Origin: Mesorhizobium sp. STM 4661
Lineage (GTDB): Bacteria > Pseudomonadota > Alphaproteobacteria > Rhizobiales > Rhizobiaceae
DNA length: 64,000 bases
Assembly (NCBI RefSeq): GCF_000359125.1
Contig: NZ_CAAF010000082.1
Coordinates: 372,001-436,000 of the forward strand
Reading direction: 5' to 3'
The translations under genes and the position numbers were made by a program. Below are positions 25,683-35,462 of the stretch, piece after piece (the stretch's first letter is position 1; each line of letters begins with the position of its first letter). Under the pieces are notes generated by a model, which was not told where the DNA came from, did no database searches, and was given only the letters and a program-made list of their open reading frames with translations.

Positions 25683-28600
25683 CTAGAAGCTGACCTTGAG
25701 GGATGCGCTGACCGCGTTCTGTTTTACCGTCTCGCCGAATGCGCCATTATACCTGACGGCCATGCCGACGCCATTCACGCCATTGAGTTCGAGACCGGCG
25801 CCGAAGCGATAGAGCGGCGAATCGACCTTTTCTGTCAATGTCAGCGTCGGATTGCCAGGCAGACCTTCGGCGGCGGCAAAACGCCCCTCGATCTCCCACT
25901 CCTTGTTCGAGAACTCGACACCCGCCTTGCCGTAGACACGAAGGCTGGCGATGTCGCTGAGCGCGATGTCGGTGCCGAGCTCGATAGCCGGCGTTGCCGA
26001 ATAATAGGTGTTGGAACTGCCGTCGAAATTGAAGGCGGCGACCGAGCCTTCCTCCTTGCCGGAGACGCGAAGCCAGCGCGCATCGAATTGCAGGGTCGGC
26101 TGCAGGTAGAAGGCGCCCATCTGCTGCGTCACGCCGAACCGCGCCGAGCCGCCGAACTGGGCTGTCCTTTGCGTGTAGCTGACACTGTTGCCGATACCGT
26201 CGAGCAGCAATTCCGGCAGATAGACGCCTGCCAGCGTTTCGCCGGGAATAAAACCGACCTGATCGACCTGCGTGTCGCGTTCGCCGTCGAACATGCCCGT
26301 GCCGCCGCCAAGCGCGAAATCGACGAAGTAGTTCTTGTTCTCGTATTTCGCCAAGGCATAGGCCTGCCAGGATTCACCCTCGGTGGTCGACAGCAGATCC
26401 TGGTTGAAATGGATCTCCGATTGGAACTCGGTCCGGCCGATCGTGGCGCCCAGCGACCAGTTCTGACTGACCTCGGCGATGGCGCCGAACGACATCGTCT
26501 TCAAGACATCGTCACGGCTGGTGGTTCCGGCCCCGGCGTCGCGGTTGTATTCCGCCTGCGGGCTGATCGAGCCCCAGACGCAGCGGCCGTCAGAGTTCTT
26601 GTATGCAGGAACGCCGGTGCATTCGCGCGCCGTTTCAAGCATGATGTCGGCCGAGCGGTTGACCATCTCGAATGCATGCACCGCGTAATGCGGCGTCAGC
26701 CTGGTCAGCGCCGCGCCAAGGGCCGCCTCGTCCGGCAGGAACCGCAGCATGTTGATCAGCCGCGCCATCGGATTGTCCGGACTCGACGACGCTTCGATAT
26801 CGTCGAGATATTGCGCCATCTGGAACACGCCGGGATCGGTGGTGCCGGAGCCCGGATCCTGCGCCAGTTCCAGGAAGGTCGGATTGTCGGCGTAGAGGAC
26901 GAGATCGGTGCCGTTGTCCACCCTGGTCAGGAAGTTGAAGCCGACCGCCGGATGCAGCGTCGTTGGCGTGATGCCGGAATCCACCATCGAGGATCCCCTG
27001 GCCAGCACATATTCCGCAAACAGTCTGTCGATGGACAGGAAATTCAGCGGCGCCTCGCCGTTGAAATTGCCGGCACCGGTCAAGGCAAGGGCGTCGGTGA
27101 TCTGATTGTTGAGGTCGACGTCGGTGACGAAATCGCCGGTGGCGCTCTGGGTGACGCCGCCGGTCACATCGACCGTCTCCACCACCGCGATGCCCTTGTT
27201 GGTCATCAGGCCGTCATTGAGGAAGGTGCCGCCGCCTAGATCGATGGTCTGGAGACCGACCATCGAGGAATCGGCGAAATTGTGGAAGCCGTTCAGGCCG
27301 CCGCCGAGATCGATATTGCCGATGAAGCGGCCAAGCGTGTTGGCTGTCCTTTGATTGTTGACCAGATCGTTGCCGGACGTGCCGGTGATCGACAGCGGGC
27401 TGAAATCGTCGAGAAGGGATTCCAGGATCGCCTTCTCCGGCGCAACGGGGCCACCAGCAGCAAGCTCCTGGAGGTATGCGGTCAGGTCTGCCTCATTCAT
27501 GAAGGAAAAGGACGGCGTCGCCCCCATCGCGTAAAGAAGGCTATTGTTGTTCACCGTGTTGTCCTGGCCACCGACCAGCATGGCCGCGACACCGGTCGCC
27601 GCGCCGCCGATCGTGTACTGGCCATTCAGATTCATGGTGATATCGCCCTTGGTGCCCTGGGCAGTGCTTTCGCCATAGGCAGCAACCGAATCCGCGCCCT
27701 GCGCGAACAGGTTGGACCTTGCGGTCAGCGTAACCGCATTGGCATTGCCCTGGCCGGTCGCGCTCTGGCCGAACAGCGCATAGCTTTCCGCGCCGTAGAC
27801 GGCGATCTGGCTGTTCGCCGTCGCCGCGGCGGCATTGGCATCGCCAATACCGCCCGCCGAGCCGGCGCCCTTGTTCAGGCCGCCGGCGATGCCGCCGCCG
27901 CCACCGACCGCCTGGGCAACAATGCCGTGCGAGCGGATGCCCGTCGTTTCGATCTCGCCGGTCTGGATGACGGTGACAGTGCCTCCGACGCCCCTGGACC
28001 CGTCCAGCATCTCCAGGGTCAATTCGCTGGGGCCGCTGCCATTGTCATCGGTCGCGAACCGGCCGAAGCTGGTTCCGCCTATGCCACCGCCGCCGCCCAC
28101 GGACTGCGCGATAATGGCGATCGAATCCGCGCCCTCGGTGATGATCGTGCCCGTGCGCTCGACATAGACGTTGCCGCCGTCGCCGCCGGCTCCGCCGAGC
28201 CCGCCAACGCCCAGCGCCACGGCAGCCTTGCCGGAAGCATCCGCGCCCATTCCGCCGCCGCCGCCGACGGACTGCGCGACCACGCCATGCGCCAAAGCGC
28301 CGGTGGTGTGAATGTCGCCGGCGACCAGCACTTCCACATAACCGCCATTGCCGCCGAACCCGCCGTCTACGCCGACCTGAAGCGAATACGCTCCGTCGCC
28401 CTCGGACTCGTTGGTCATCGAGCCGCCGAAGCCGCCACCGCCACCCACGGACTGGGCGAAGATACCCAAGGCGCCAGCGCCGGATGTGTTGATGGTGCCT
28501 GCGTTGTGATGAACGTAGACAGCGCCGCCATTCGCGCCAGCGCCAACCACCTGATTCGGGCCGGGAAGAAGATCCTCTGGTGCCAGCTGAATGCCAATAG

Positions 28601-31600
28601 CGGTCTTGCCGTCCGAAGCCTGCGTCAGGGAACTCGACGCGCCGCCGCCGCCGCCGATCGATTGAGCGAAGATACCGTGCGACATGACGCCAAGGGTGGT
28701 GATATCTCCATAATTCGTGACGCGGACAGTGCCACCGTTGGCACCACCTGCACCGGTTCCACCGAGTTGCAAGGTGACAGTCGTGTCGCCGCCCTCGGCC
28801 TGGCTGTTGCCCGCGCCGGCCGACCCGCCGCCACCGCCGACCGATTGCGCGAAAATGCCGTGGGCGTTGTCACCGGCGGTCACTATGCGGCCGGTTGCCT
28901 GATTGGTGACCGTCACATTGCCACCTGCGCCGCCCTTGCCGCCCTTGCCGCTCAGCGTCGCGGCGATCTGATATTCCGCCTCCTCGCTGGTCGTGCCCGC
29001 CGCTCCACCACTGCCGCCGCCGCCGCCGATGGATTGCGCCTGGATACCGTGCGATCCGTGGCCGGTGCGCGCGCCGGTCAACAGGTCCAGACTGCCGGTC
29101 GTGATGATGCCGGCATTTTCCACGATCACCTCGCCGCCGCCGCCGCCGCCATCGGCAAAACCGCCGACGACCAGATTGACAGTCAGCGTCGCGCCCGAGC
29201 CCTGGCTCTCGCCGCCGCCGCCGGCGCCACCGCTGCCGCCGATCGATTGCGCGAAGATCCCGATGGACCGATTGCCATAGGTGCGGATTTCCGCGGTATC
29301 GCGATTGATGACGCGCACAAGACCGCCCAGGCCCGCTGCTCCGCCAAATCCACCCACGGAACCGCCAATCGCATACTCGGCCTCGACGCCTGATGACGCC
29401 GCACCGCCGATGCCGCCACCGCCGCCGACGGAGCTCGCGGTAACGCCGTTCGATTCGTCCCGGTCGGTTTGGATCCTGGCGGTGTTGGTCACCTCGATCT
29501 CGCCGCCATTGCCGGCATCGCCGCCCGCCAGTCCGATGCCCGCGCCAACTGAAACGGTCGCGCTACCGCCATACATGCCCTCGCTGCCCGCCGCCGCGGC
29601 GCCCGCAATGCCGCCGCCGCCGCCGACCGACTGCGCGACGATGCCCGCCGACCCATACCCGCGCGTATGGATGTTGCCGGAATTGTTCACCGTAACCTTC
29701 ATGCCGCTGCTGCCGCCGACACCGAGCGCATAGGTGCCCCATTCCGCTCCGTTGGTGACGCCATCGCGGTCGCGGTCTCCGGTTGCGTCACCGCCGCCGC
29801 CGCCGATGGCAAGGTTCGCGTTGACCGTGGTGCCCTCGCTGCTGCCGAGATTGAGCGCCTTGGCATCGGCCGAGCCGCCCGCGCCGCCGCCACCGCCGAT
29901 CGACTGGGCCAGGATGCCGTTGGAGAAATCGCCAAACGTATCGAGCGCACCGGAGTTTATGACGGTGACCGCGCCGCCATTGTTTCCGTCACCGCCCTGG
30001 CCGCCGATCGCCACATTGGCGTTGACGTTGACATTCGAGCCCGTGTCGACCGACGCCGTCGTGCCGCTGGCCGAACCGCCCGAGCCGCCGCCACCGCCGA
30101 TCGACTGGGCCAGGATCGCGTTGCTGGTATGGCCCCTCGTTAGGATCGTGCCGGCATTGTTGACATTGACGGTGCCGCCTGTGTTGCCGGTGCCGCCCCA
30201 ACCGCCGACCGTTACCGTGGCATTGACGGTGACGGTGCCGCCGAGACCCCCGGCGCCAGCCATGGAGTCGCCGCCATTGCCGCCGCCACCGCCGACCGAC
30301 TGGGCGAGAATGCCGTGCGAATTGTTGCCCGTCGTCTCGATCGAACTCGTCGGATCGCTGAGGCCATAATTGACCGTTACCGTGTTGCCGCCGCCGCCGC
30401 CGCCGCCCTTGCCGCCAATGGATGCACCCAGGTTGATGCTGACCGTGGGGCTGAAGCTGCCCGAATAGGTACGGCTGCGCCCGCCGTCGCCACCGCGACC
30501 GCCGACCGATTGCGCCAGTATGCCGCCGCCATTGTCAGGATTGATGGGATTGCCGTTGTCATCGACTACGGCAGGATTGGCTATCGATGCGATGTGACCG
30601 TTGCCGGTTACCTCCACTGTCCCGCCACTACCACCGGCGGCGCCCGTTCCACCGACCGCTACCGAAAGCGCGCCTGCCGGATAGGGATAGATGTTTGCCG
30701 CCGCCGACAAGGCGAATGCGTCGCCGCCGCTGCCGCCATTGCCGCCGACCGACTGCGCGAAGATACCCTTGGAACCGCCGCCATTGACCTCGATATCGCC
30801 GGTATGGCGAACGATGACGTTGCCGCCGGTGCCGCCACCGCCACCACCACCACCGATCGACACGGAAATGGCGGCCAGACCAACGGCCACGGAGTTCGAG
30901 GCGCCGCCATTGCCACCGCCGCCACCCACCGACTGCGCCAGGATGCCGTGCGAAAGGCCACCATATGTCCTGATATTGGCGTTGTTGGTGACGTCGACCA
31001 ACCTGCCGTCGCCACCCAATCCACCACCGCCGCCGACCGAAACGGCGGCCGTTGTGCCGACGGCATAGCTGAAGCCGCCATCGCCACCGCCGCCGCCAAC
31101 CGACTGGGCGAACAGGCCGATCGAACCATATTGGAGTGTCGTGATTCTATTGGTGTTGGTTGCACGGACTTCGCCGCCGCTGCCGCCGCCATCGCCACCG
31201 CCAGCAACGGACACCGCCGGACCGAGACCGGCCGCGATCGAGAACCCACCGGAGCCGCCGCCACCACCCACGGACTGCACCAGGAAGCCGTGCGAGAAAA
31301 TGCCGTCCGTCTGCAACACCGCGCCATTCGACGCCGTGACGTTGCGCCCGACACCGCCGACACTTCCATCGCCACCGACGCCAACGTTGACGCCCAGCCC
31401 GGCCGAGATTGTCGAGGCTCCGGCCCCGCCGCCACCGCCGACAGATTGCGCGACATAGCCATGAGAATATTCGCCTGAGGTCGAAATGCTGCCGGCACGC
31501 ACGGTGGCATAAACCTCGCCGCCATTGCCGCCGCCGGCGCCTTCGCCGCCGATCCCGACGGAAACAGCCCCTGATCCCGCAAGCGTAAAGCCGCCGCTGC

Positions 31601-34127
31601 CGCCACCGCCGCCGACTGACTGCGCAAGAATGCCTATCGACCGGTCGCCGCCGGTGCTGATTGTAGCGGTGTTGATGTCAACATCGACACGCTCGCCATT
31701 GCTGCCGGCGCTGGCGCCGCCGCCGATGCCGACGGCAACCGCCGCTGAGATATTGACCGAGAAGCCGCCATTGCCGCCGCCGCCGCCGACCGATTGCACG
31801 ATGAGGCCGGCGGAATCGTTGCCACGCGTCGTGATCGTACTCGTATTGGAGGTATATTTGGCCGTGCTTGTGGTGCCACCAACGTCACCATCGCCGCCGA
31901 CGCCGACCGAAACCGCGAAGCTGCCCGTGAACGCACCTCCACCGTTACCACCGCCGCCACCGATCGACTGCACGATGATACCCGCCGACCGGTCCTGCCA
32001 CGTATCGACCCTGCCGTTGAAATCAGCGCTCGCAGCCATCGAATTGCCGCCGGCCGATCCGGTGCCGCCAACCGAGACCGCCGCGGCGACGCCGACTGCT
32101 CCCGAGAAGCCGCCATTACCGCCGCCGCCGCCAATCGACTGCACGATCAGTCCGGTCGAATCGGTCCCGCGCGTTTCGATTTCCTGAAGACCACCAGCAG
32201 CTGTGCGGAAAAACACCTCACCGGCATTGCCGCCCGCGGACCCGCTGCCGCCGACGCCGATCGTCGCACCAAGGCTGCCGGCGATATTGAATCCGCCATT
32301 GCCGCCGCCGCCGCCGATCGACTGCGCGATGAACCCGGCGGATCGTTCGCCGGACGTCTCGATCGAACCGCCACTGGTAACGTCGACCAGGCTGGCATTA
32401 CCGCCAGTACCGCCGCCACCGCCGACACCGACGGCAACCCCGAGAGAAACGCTTACCGTGAACCCGCCATTGCCGCCGCCGCCGCCCACCGACTGTGCAA
32501 TCACACCGGCGGAATCCGCGCCTCTGGTGGTGACATTGGCATTGCCGATGTTGTAGCGCACCTCACCGCCGTTGCCGCCTCGTGAACCCGAGCCGCCGAT
32601 GGCGACCGAAGCGATACCGCCGGCGGCGATCGCGCCGCCGCCATTGCCGCCGCCGCCGCCGACCGACTGCACAAGCATGCCGATCGCCGATCGGCCGTTT
32701 GTGTTGACGATAACGCCGTTTCCAGCCTGGTTGGCGGTGACGTTGCCGCCGTTCCCAGCGGCCCCGCCGCTGCCGCCTATCGCAACGGCCGCCACAGAGC
32801 TCCCGATCGCAACTGCGTACCCGCCATTACCGCCGCCGCCGCCCACCGATTGGGCCAGGACCCCGATTGCGCCGTGGCCGCCATTGTCGTCCGCGCCGGT
32901 GCTGATTTCGCCGCCGATGCCGGCGATCACAGTTCCCGCATTGCCGCCGCCATCACCCTTACCGCCAGTGGAAACGAAAACGCTCCCGGCGCCACCACCA
33001 TTGCCGCCACCACCGCCGATCGATTCAACCAGCATGCCGATTGCGTTGGCTCCGTAGGTCGTGATCCTGCCGGTGTTGGTCGCTCTGGCCTCTCCGCCAT
33101 CATTTCCGTCGGTGCCGGATCCGCCTCCCGCGTAAAACAGCCCGAAAGCACCGCCACCATCGCCGCCGGCGCCTCCGATCGACTGGACGACCAGTCCGCT
33201 GGCGGATTCGCCATGGGTCGTGATGAAGCCGGAATTGTCGCCCGAAGCATTGCCGCCTCGGGTTGCAGCCCCACCATTGCTGCCAGAGCCCGCGAAAAGC
33301 GTCGAGGTTGTATTCCCGTCGCCGCCTTTGCCGCCGGCGGAGCGAATGAGCATGCCATACGAGAATTGCCCGGAGGTAGTGACTGAACCAGCGTTGCTGC
33401 CGCTCGCCGTACCGGCATGACCGCCGTTGCCACCCTCGCCTGCATTGGCGTATCCGGCGGAAACCGCATTGCCCCCGGTGCCGCCATCGCCGCCGCTTGC
33501 GTCGACAACTATACCAACCGAATTCGCTCCGGTGGTTTCGATGATGCTCGAAACAGTAGCGGTCGCGCTGGCGTTGCCACCGGCGCCGCCATGTCCGCCG
33601 TCGCCCTCATCCGCAAAGAAAAGCCCGCCACTGCCACCCCCATTACCACCCCGGCCGCCCGTCGCTGTGGCGATCATGCCATGATGCAAGGTTCCTGCCG
33701 TGGTCAGCCTGGCGGTGTTGGTGGCTGTGGCGCTTCCTGCGCTATTGCCATTGCCACCCTCGCCGCCATTGCCCACGAAAACCAGAAAGCCGTATCCGCC
33801 ATTGCCGCCATTGCCGCCGTCGGCCGTAACATCATAGGCGCTAACCAGGGGCGGAGCCGGCGCGGAGACGCTCTGGTCGGCGTTGTTGACATGCACCGCG
33901 TTGCCACCCGCGCCGCCATTGCCACCGTCGCCGTCATAGCCGCTGCCATTGCCTCCGTTGCCGCCATTTTGAGGGATCAACACCTGCGCATGGACGATGC
34001 CGGAAGAAAGGGGAAGGAGCCCGGCCAGGGCTGTCGCGCCAAGCAGCAGCGCCAAGCGGTTTGGCAGAATGGGCCGGTTCGCCCGCCGCGCGGAATCCGT
34101 CGCGGAATGCCTTGAGAACAAAGCCAT
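25683..34127 (-). CDS. Giant glycine-rich autotransporter adhesin-like protein
   Basis: 2814 residues from ATG 34127, preceded by AGGGGGAAGTGC; the frame opens further upstream without a ribosome site. A long basic signal peptide ends near VHAQ (residue 48). The passenger holds about 29 copies of a motif close to GIxAQSVGGGGGNGG, spaced 45-75 residues apart, each with strands such as ITTxGxxSxG, so it should fold as a long beta-solenoid. Residues from about 2515 form the outer-membrane beta-barrel, starting after ECTGVPAYKNSDGRCVWG (a cysteine pair) and ending SASLKVSF with the usual terminal Phe. It is probably surface-exposed and may act in adhesion or aggregation. Opposite-strand frames inside it are artefacts. 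Confidence 0.93.
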   Translation of the reverse strand: MALFSRHSATDSARRANRPILPNRLALLLGATALAGLLPLSSGIVHAQVLIPQNGGNGGNGSGYDGDGGNGGAGGNAVHVNNADQSVSAPAPPLVSAYDVTADGGNGGNGGYGFLVFVGNGGEGGNGNSAGSATATNTARLTTAGTLHHGMIATATGGRGGNGGGSGGLFFADEGDGGHGGAGGNASATATVSSIIETTGANSVGIVVDASGGDGGTGGNAVSAGYANAGEGGNGGHAGTASGSNAGSVTTSGQFSYGMLIRSAGGKGGDGNTTSTLFAGSGSNGGAATRGGNASGDNSGFITTHGESASGLVVQSIGGAGGDGGGAFGLFYAGGGSGTDGNDGGEARATNTGRITTYGANAIGMLVESIGGGGGNGGGAGSVFVSTGGKGDGGGNAGTVIAGIGGEISTGADDNGGHGAIGVLAQSVGGGGGNGGYAVAIGSSVAAVAIGGSGGAAGNGGNVTANQAGNGVIVNTNGRSAIGMLVQSVGGGGGNGGGAIAAGGIASVAIGGSGSRGGNGGEVRYNIGNANVTTRGADSAGVIAQSVGGGGGNGGFTVSVSLGVAVGVGGGGGTGGNASLVDVTSGGSIETSGERSAGFIAQSIGGGGGNGGFNIAGSLGATIGVGGSGSAGGNAGEVFFRTAAGGLQEIETRGTDSTGLIVQSIGGGGGNGGFSGAVGVAAAVSVGGTGSAGGNSMAASADFNGRVDTWQDRSAGIIVQSIGGGGGNGGGAFTGSFAVSVGVGGDGDVGGTTSTAKYTSNTSTITTRGNDSAGLIVQSVGGGGGNGGFSVNISAAVAVGIGGGASAGSNGERVDVDINTATISTGGDRSIGILAQSVGGGGGSGGFTLAGSGAVSVGIGGEGAGGGNGGEVYATVRAGSISTSGEYSHGYVAQSVGGGGGAGASTISAGLGVNVGVGGDGSVGGVGRNVTASNGAVLQTDGIFSHGFLVQSVGGGGGSGGFSIAAGLGPAVSVAGGGDGGGSGGEVRATNTNRITTLQYGSIGLFAQSVGGGGGDGGFSYAVGTTAAVSVGGGGGLGGDGRLVDVTNNANIRTYGGLSHGILAQSVGGGGGNGGASNSVAVGLAAISVSIGGGGGGGGTGGNVIVRHTGDIEVNGGGSKGIFAQSVGGNGGSGGDAFALSAAANIYPYPAGALSVAVGGTGAAGGSGGTVEVTGNGHIASIANPAVVDDNGNPINPDNGGGILAQSVGGRGGDGGRSRTYSGSFSPTVSINLGASIGGKGGGGGGGNTVTVNYGLSDPTSSIETTGNNSHGILAQSVGGGGGNGGDSMAGAGGLGGTVTVNATVTVGGWGGTGNTGGTVNVNNAGTILTRGHTSNAILAQSIGGGGGSGGSASGTTASVDTGSNVNVNANVAIGGQGGDGNNGGAVTVINSGALDTFGDFSNGILAQSIGGGGGAGGSADAKALNLGSSEGTTVNANLAIGGGGGDATGDRDRDGVTNGAEWGTYALGVGGSSGMKVTVNNSGNIHTRGYGSAGIVAQSVGGGGGIAGAAAAGSEGMYGGSATVSVGAGIGLAGGDAGNGGEIEVTNTARIQTDRDESNGVTASSVGGGGGIGGAASSGVEAEYAIGGSVGGFGGAAGLGGLVRVINRDTAEIRTYGNRSIGIFAQSIGGSGGAGGGGESQGSGATLTVNLVVGGFADGGGGGGEVIVENAGIITTGSLDLLTGARTGHGSHGIQAQSIGGGGGSGGAAGTTSEEAEYQIAATLSGKGGKGGAGGNVTVTNQATGRIVTAGDNAHGIFAQSVGGGGGSAGAGNSQAEGGDTTVTLQLGGTGAGGANGGTVRVTNYGDITTLGVMSHGIFAQSIGGGGGASSSLTQASDGKTAIGIQLAPEDLLPGPNQVVGAGANGGAVYVHHNAGTINTSGAGALGIFAQSVGGGGGFGGSMTNESEGDGAYSLQVGVDGGFGGNGGYVEVLVAGDIHTTGALAHGVVAQSVGGGGGMGADASGKAAVALGVGGLGGAGGDGGNVYVERTGTIITEGADSIAIIAQSVGGGGGIGGTSFGRFATDDNGSGPSELTLEMLDGSRGVGGTVTVIQTGEIETTGIRSHGIVAQAVGGGGGIAGGLNKGAGSAGGIGDANAAAATANSQIAVYGAESYALFGQSATGQGNANAVTLTARSNLFAQGADSVAAYGESTAQGTKGDITMNLNGQYTIGGAATGVAAMLVGGQDNTVNNNSLLYAMGATPSFSFMNEADLTAYLQELAAGGPVAPEKAILESLLDDFSPLSITGTSGNDLVNNQRTANTLGRFIGNIDLGGGLNGFHNFADSSMVGLQTIDLGGGTFLNDGLMTNKGIAVVETVDVTGGVTQSATGDFVTDVDLNNQITDALALTGAGNFNGEAPLNFLSIDRLFAEYVLARGSSMVDSGITPTTLHPAVGFNFLTRVDNGTDLVLYADNPTFLELAQDPGSGTTDPGVFQMAQYLDDIEASSSPDNPMARLINMLRFLPDEAALGAALTRLTPHYAVHAFEMVNRSADIMLETARECTGVPAYKNSDGRCVWGSISPQAEYNRDAGAGTTSRDDVLKTMSFGAIAEVSQNWSLGATIGRTEFQSEIHFNQDLLSTTEGESWQAYALAKYENKNYFVDFALGGGTGMFDGERDTQVDQVGFIPGETLAGVYLPELLLDGIGNSVSYTQRTAQFGGSARFGVTQQMGAFYLQPTLQFDARWLRVSGKEEGSVAAFNFDGSSNTYYSATPAIELGTDIALSDIASLRVYGKAGVEFSNKEWEIEGRFAAAEGLPGNPTLTLTEKVDSPLYRFGAGLELNGVNGVGMAVRYNGAFGETVKQNAVSASLKVSF

Positions 34128-34551
34128 GCACTTCCCCCTAGATCGCGACGCTCCAACCCCTCCTTGAGTCCGGCGCCGCCGCCACATCCGCTTAGGCAGT
34201 AAAAAAATGCTGGATATTTGTAATAAAACTCAACGCACTATGGCCGACGCCCCTGATTCGTCTGTCAAGCGTCAGCTTCATTAGAATACATTAACATCCG
34301 CCAGATGGAATCGATTTATTGACCTTCCGCCTGATGGAATCGAAGTGTTGCGCAAAGAACACTGACCAAAACGTCTGGCGTTTCATAGTCGTCATATGAC
34401 GGCAATGCTTCGATCGGATAGCCGGAATATTAGGGTTTGCGAATATTAGGTTCTGGCGGCAGGCGCATTGATTCCGCTGCGATCGGAACCTGACCATGGC
34501 ATCGCCGGACAAACGCCCTATATCAAGGAGATGTCTCTTTTTGGCGCGGGA
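34128..34551. promoter_or_regulatory. Divergent regulatory region of the autotransporter, with a direct repeat
   Basis: About 420 bases, more AT-rich than neighbours. Two 17-base direct repeats (CCGCCAGATGGAATCGA at 34298-34314 and CCGCCTGATGGAATCGA at 34327-34343, one mismatch) lie 29 bases apart. Such spacing suggests a regulator binding site pair controlling the autotransporter or the secreted Gln-rich protein. A TTGACA-like box on the minus strand lacks a well-spaced -10. Confidence 0.45.
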
Positions 34552-34866
34552 ATGAACGCAATGTCGCAGCCTCGTATTTCAACGATTTTCATGTCGGCAA
34601 TGCTGACAACGGGGATGTTGTCGGGCGCGGCCTCGTCCGCCGCGGCGCAGACCGTCAACTCCGCCAACCGCAACACGCTGATCCAGCAAAACGAATTGCA
34701 GATATTGGAAAACAGGCTGCGGCGGCAGCAATTTCAGCAGCAGCAACAGCAGTTCCGCGCCCAGGATCGCCAGATCGCGCCGCAGCAGCGGCCGGTGGTG
34801 CCGCAAATGAAGCCGACGTGCCAGTTGCAGCCCTCGGGCAGCAGTTTTGTCAGCACGTGTCGCTGA
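34552..34866 (+). CDS. Small secreted Gln-rich protein
   Basis: 104 residues from ATG 34552; ATG 34531 just after AAGGAG is an alternative adding seven residues. The signal peptide runs to SGAASSAAAQ. The mature peptide has a Gln/Arg-rich coiled stretch (LRRQQFQQQQQQFRAQDRQ), a Pro-rich hinge, and ends with two cysteines (PTCQLQPSGSSFVSTCR) that could form a disulfide. No family recognised. It is divergent from the giant autotransporter and shares its regulatory region. Confidence 0.65.
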   Translation: MNAMSQPRISTIFMSAMLTTGMLSGAASSAAAQTVNSANRNTLIQQNELQILENRLRRQQFQQQQQQFRAQDRQIAPQQRPVVPQMKPTCQLQPSGSSFVSTCR

Positions 34867-34977
34867 CAGACCGGCGTTTTCCATTTATTTAGCCGACTTA
34901 TGGGCTTGAAAGTGCCGTCTGGTGTGACGAACCTGAATTCGTTTCACCGGGACGCTGGCTCGACTGGGGTTTCGCAA

Positions 34978-35454
34978 ATGGCAATCGCCAAGAAGAAGGC
35001 CGTACGCAAGGCAAGGAGAGGCGAGAGGATCCGCCAGGTCGCGGCTATTCCCTTTCGGCTGAACGGACACGGCAATGTCGAGGTAATGCTGGTCACTTCG
35101 CGCGCGACCAGGCGCTTCATCGTGCCCAAGGGTTGGCCGATGAAGGGCAAGAGCGGACGCAAGGCAGCCACCATCGAGGCGCGGGAAGAAGCCGGGGTCG
35201 TCGGCAAGACGCTCAGGGAACCGGCCGGCACCTATTCCTATTGGAAGCGGCTTGAGAACCGCTTCGTGCGCGTCGACGTCATCGTCTATTTGCTGGCGGT
35301 GACGGAGGAACTCGCCAACTGGCAGGAAGCGGAAATCCGGCAACGGGCCTGGCTGGCGCCGGAAGACGCAGCGATGCTGATCGACGAACCGGACCTTTCC
35401 ACGCTGTTGAGGAATTTGCGGCTCCCCGAGCAGGAACCGGCCAATCCGGCCTGA
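34978..35454 (+). CDS. Nudix hydrolase
   Basis: 158 residues from ATG 34978. The fold is clear: QVAAIPFRLNGHGNVEVMLV, FIVPKGWPMKGKSGRKAATI, EAREEAGVVGK. The Nudix box is recognisable but diverged: the REUxEExGU part reads IEAREEAGV, with Ile instead of Arg. It resembles diphosphoinositol-polyphosphate phosphohydrolase-type Nudix proteins common in rhizobia (PKG-W-P). Substrate unknown. It is convergent with the lyase gene, with only eight bases between stops. Confidence 0.85.
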   Translation: MAIAKKKAVRKARRGERIRQVAAIPFRLNGHGNVEVMLVTSRATRRFIVPKGWPMKGKSGRKAATIEAREEAGVVGKTLREPAGTYSYWKRLENRFVRVDVIVYLLAVTEELANWQEAEIRQRAWLAPEDAAMLIDEPDLSTLLRNLRLPEQEPANPA

Positions 35455-35462
35455 GACGACGC

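Noticed and set aside
27282..29393. 703-codon plus-strand frame (and others at 26088-27239 and 30315-31478) opposite the autotransporter
   Set aside because: They mirror the glycine codons of the repeat gene, are Ala/Arg/Asp-rich, and lack ribosome sites or domains.
26000..34000. CRISPR array in the repeat-rich autotransporter region
   Set aside because: Repeats are coding, unequal in spacing and have similar, not unique, spacers; no cas genes present.
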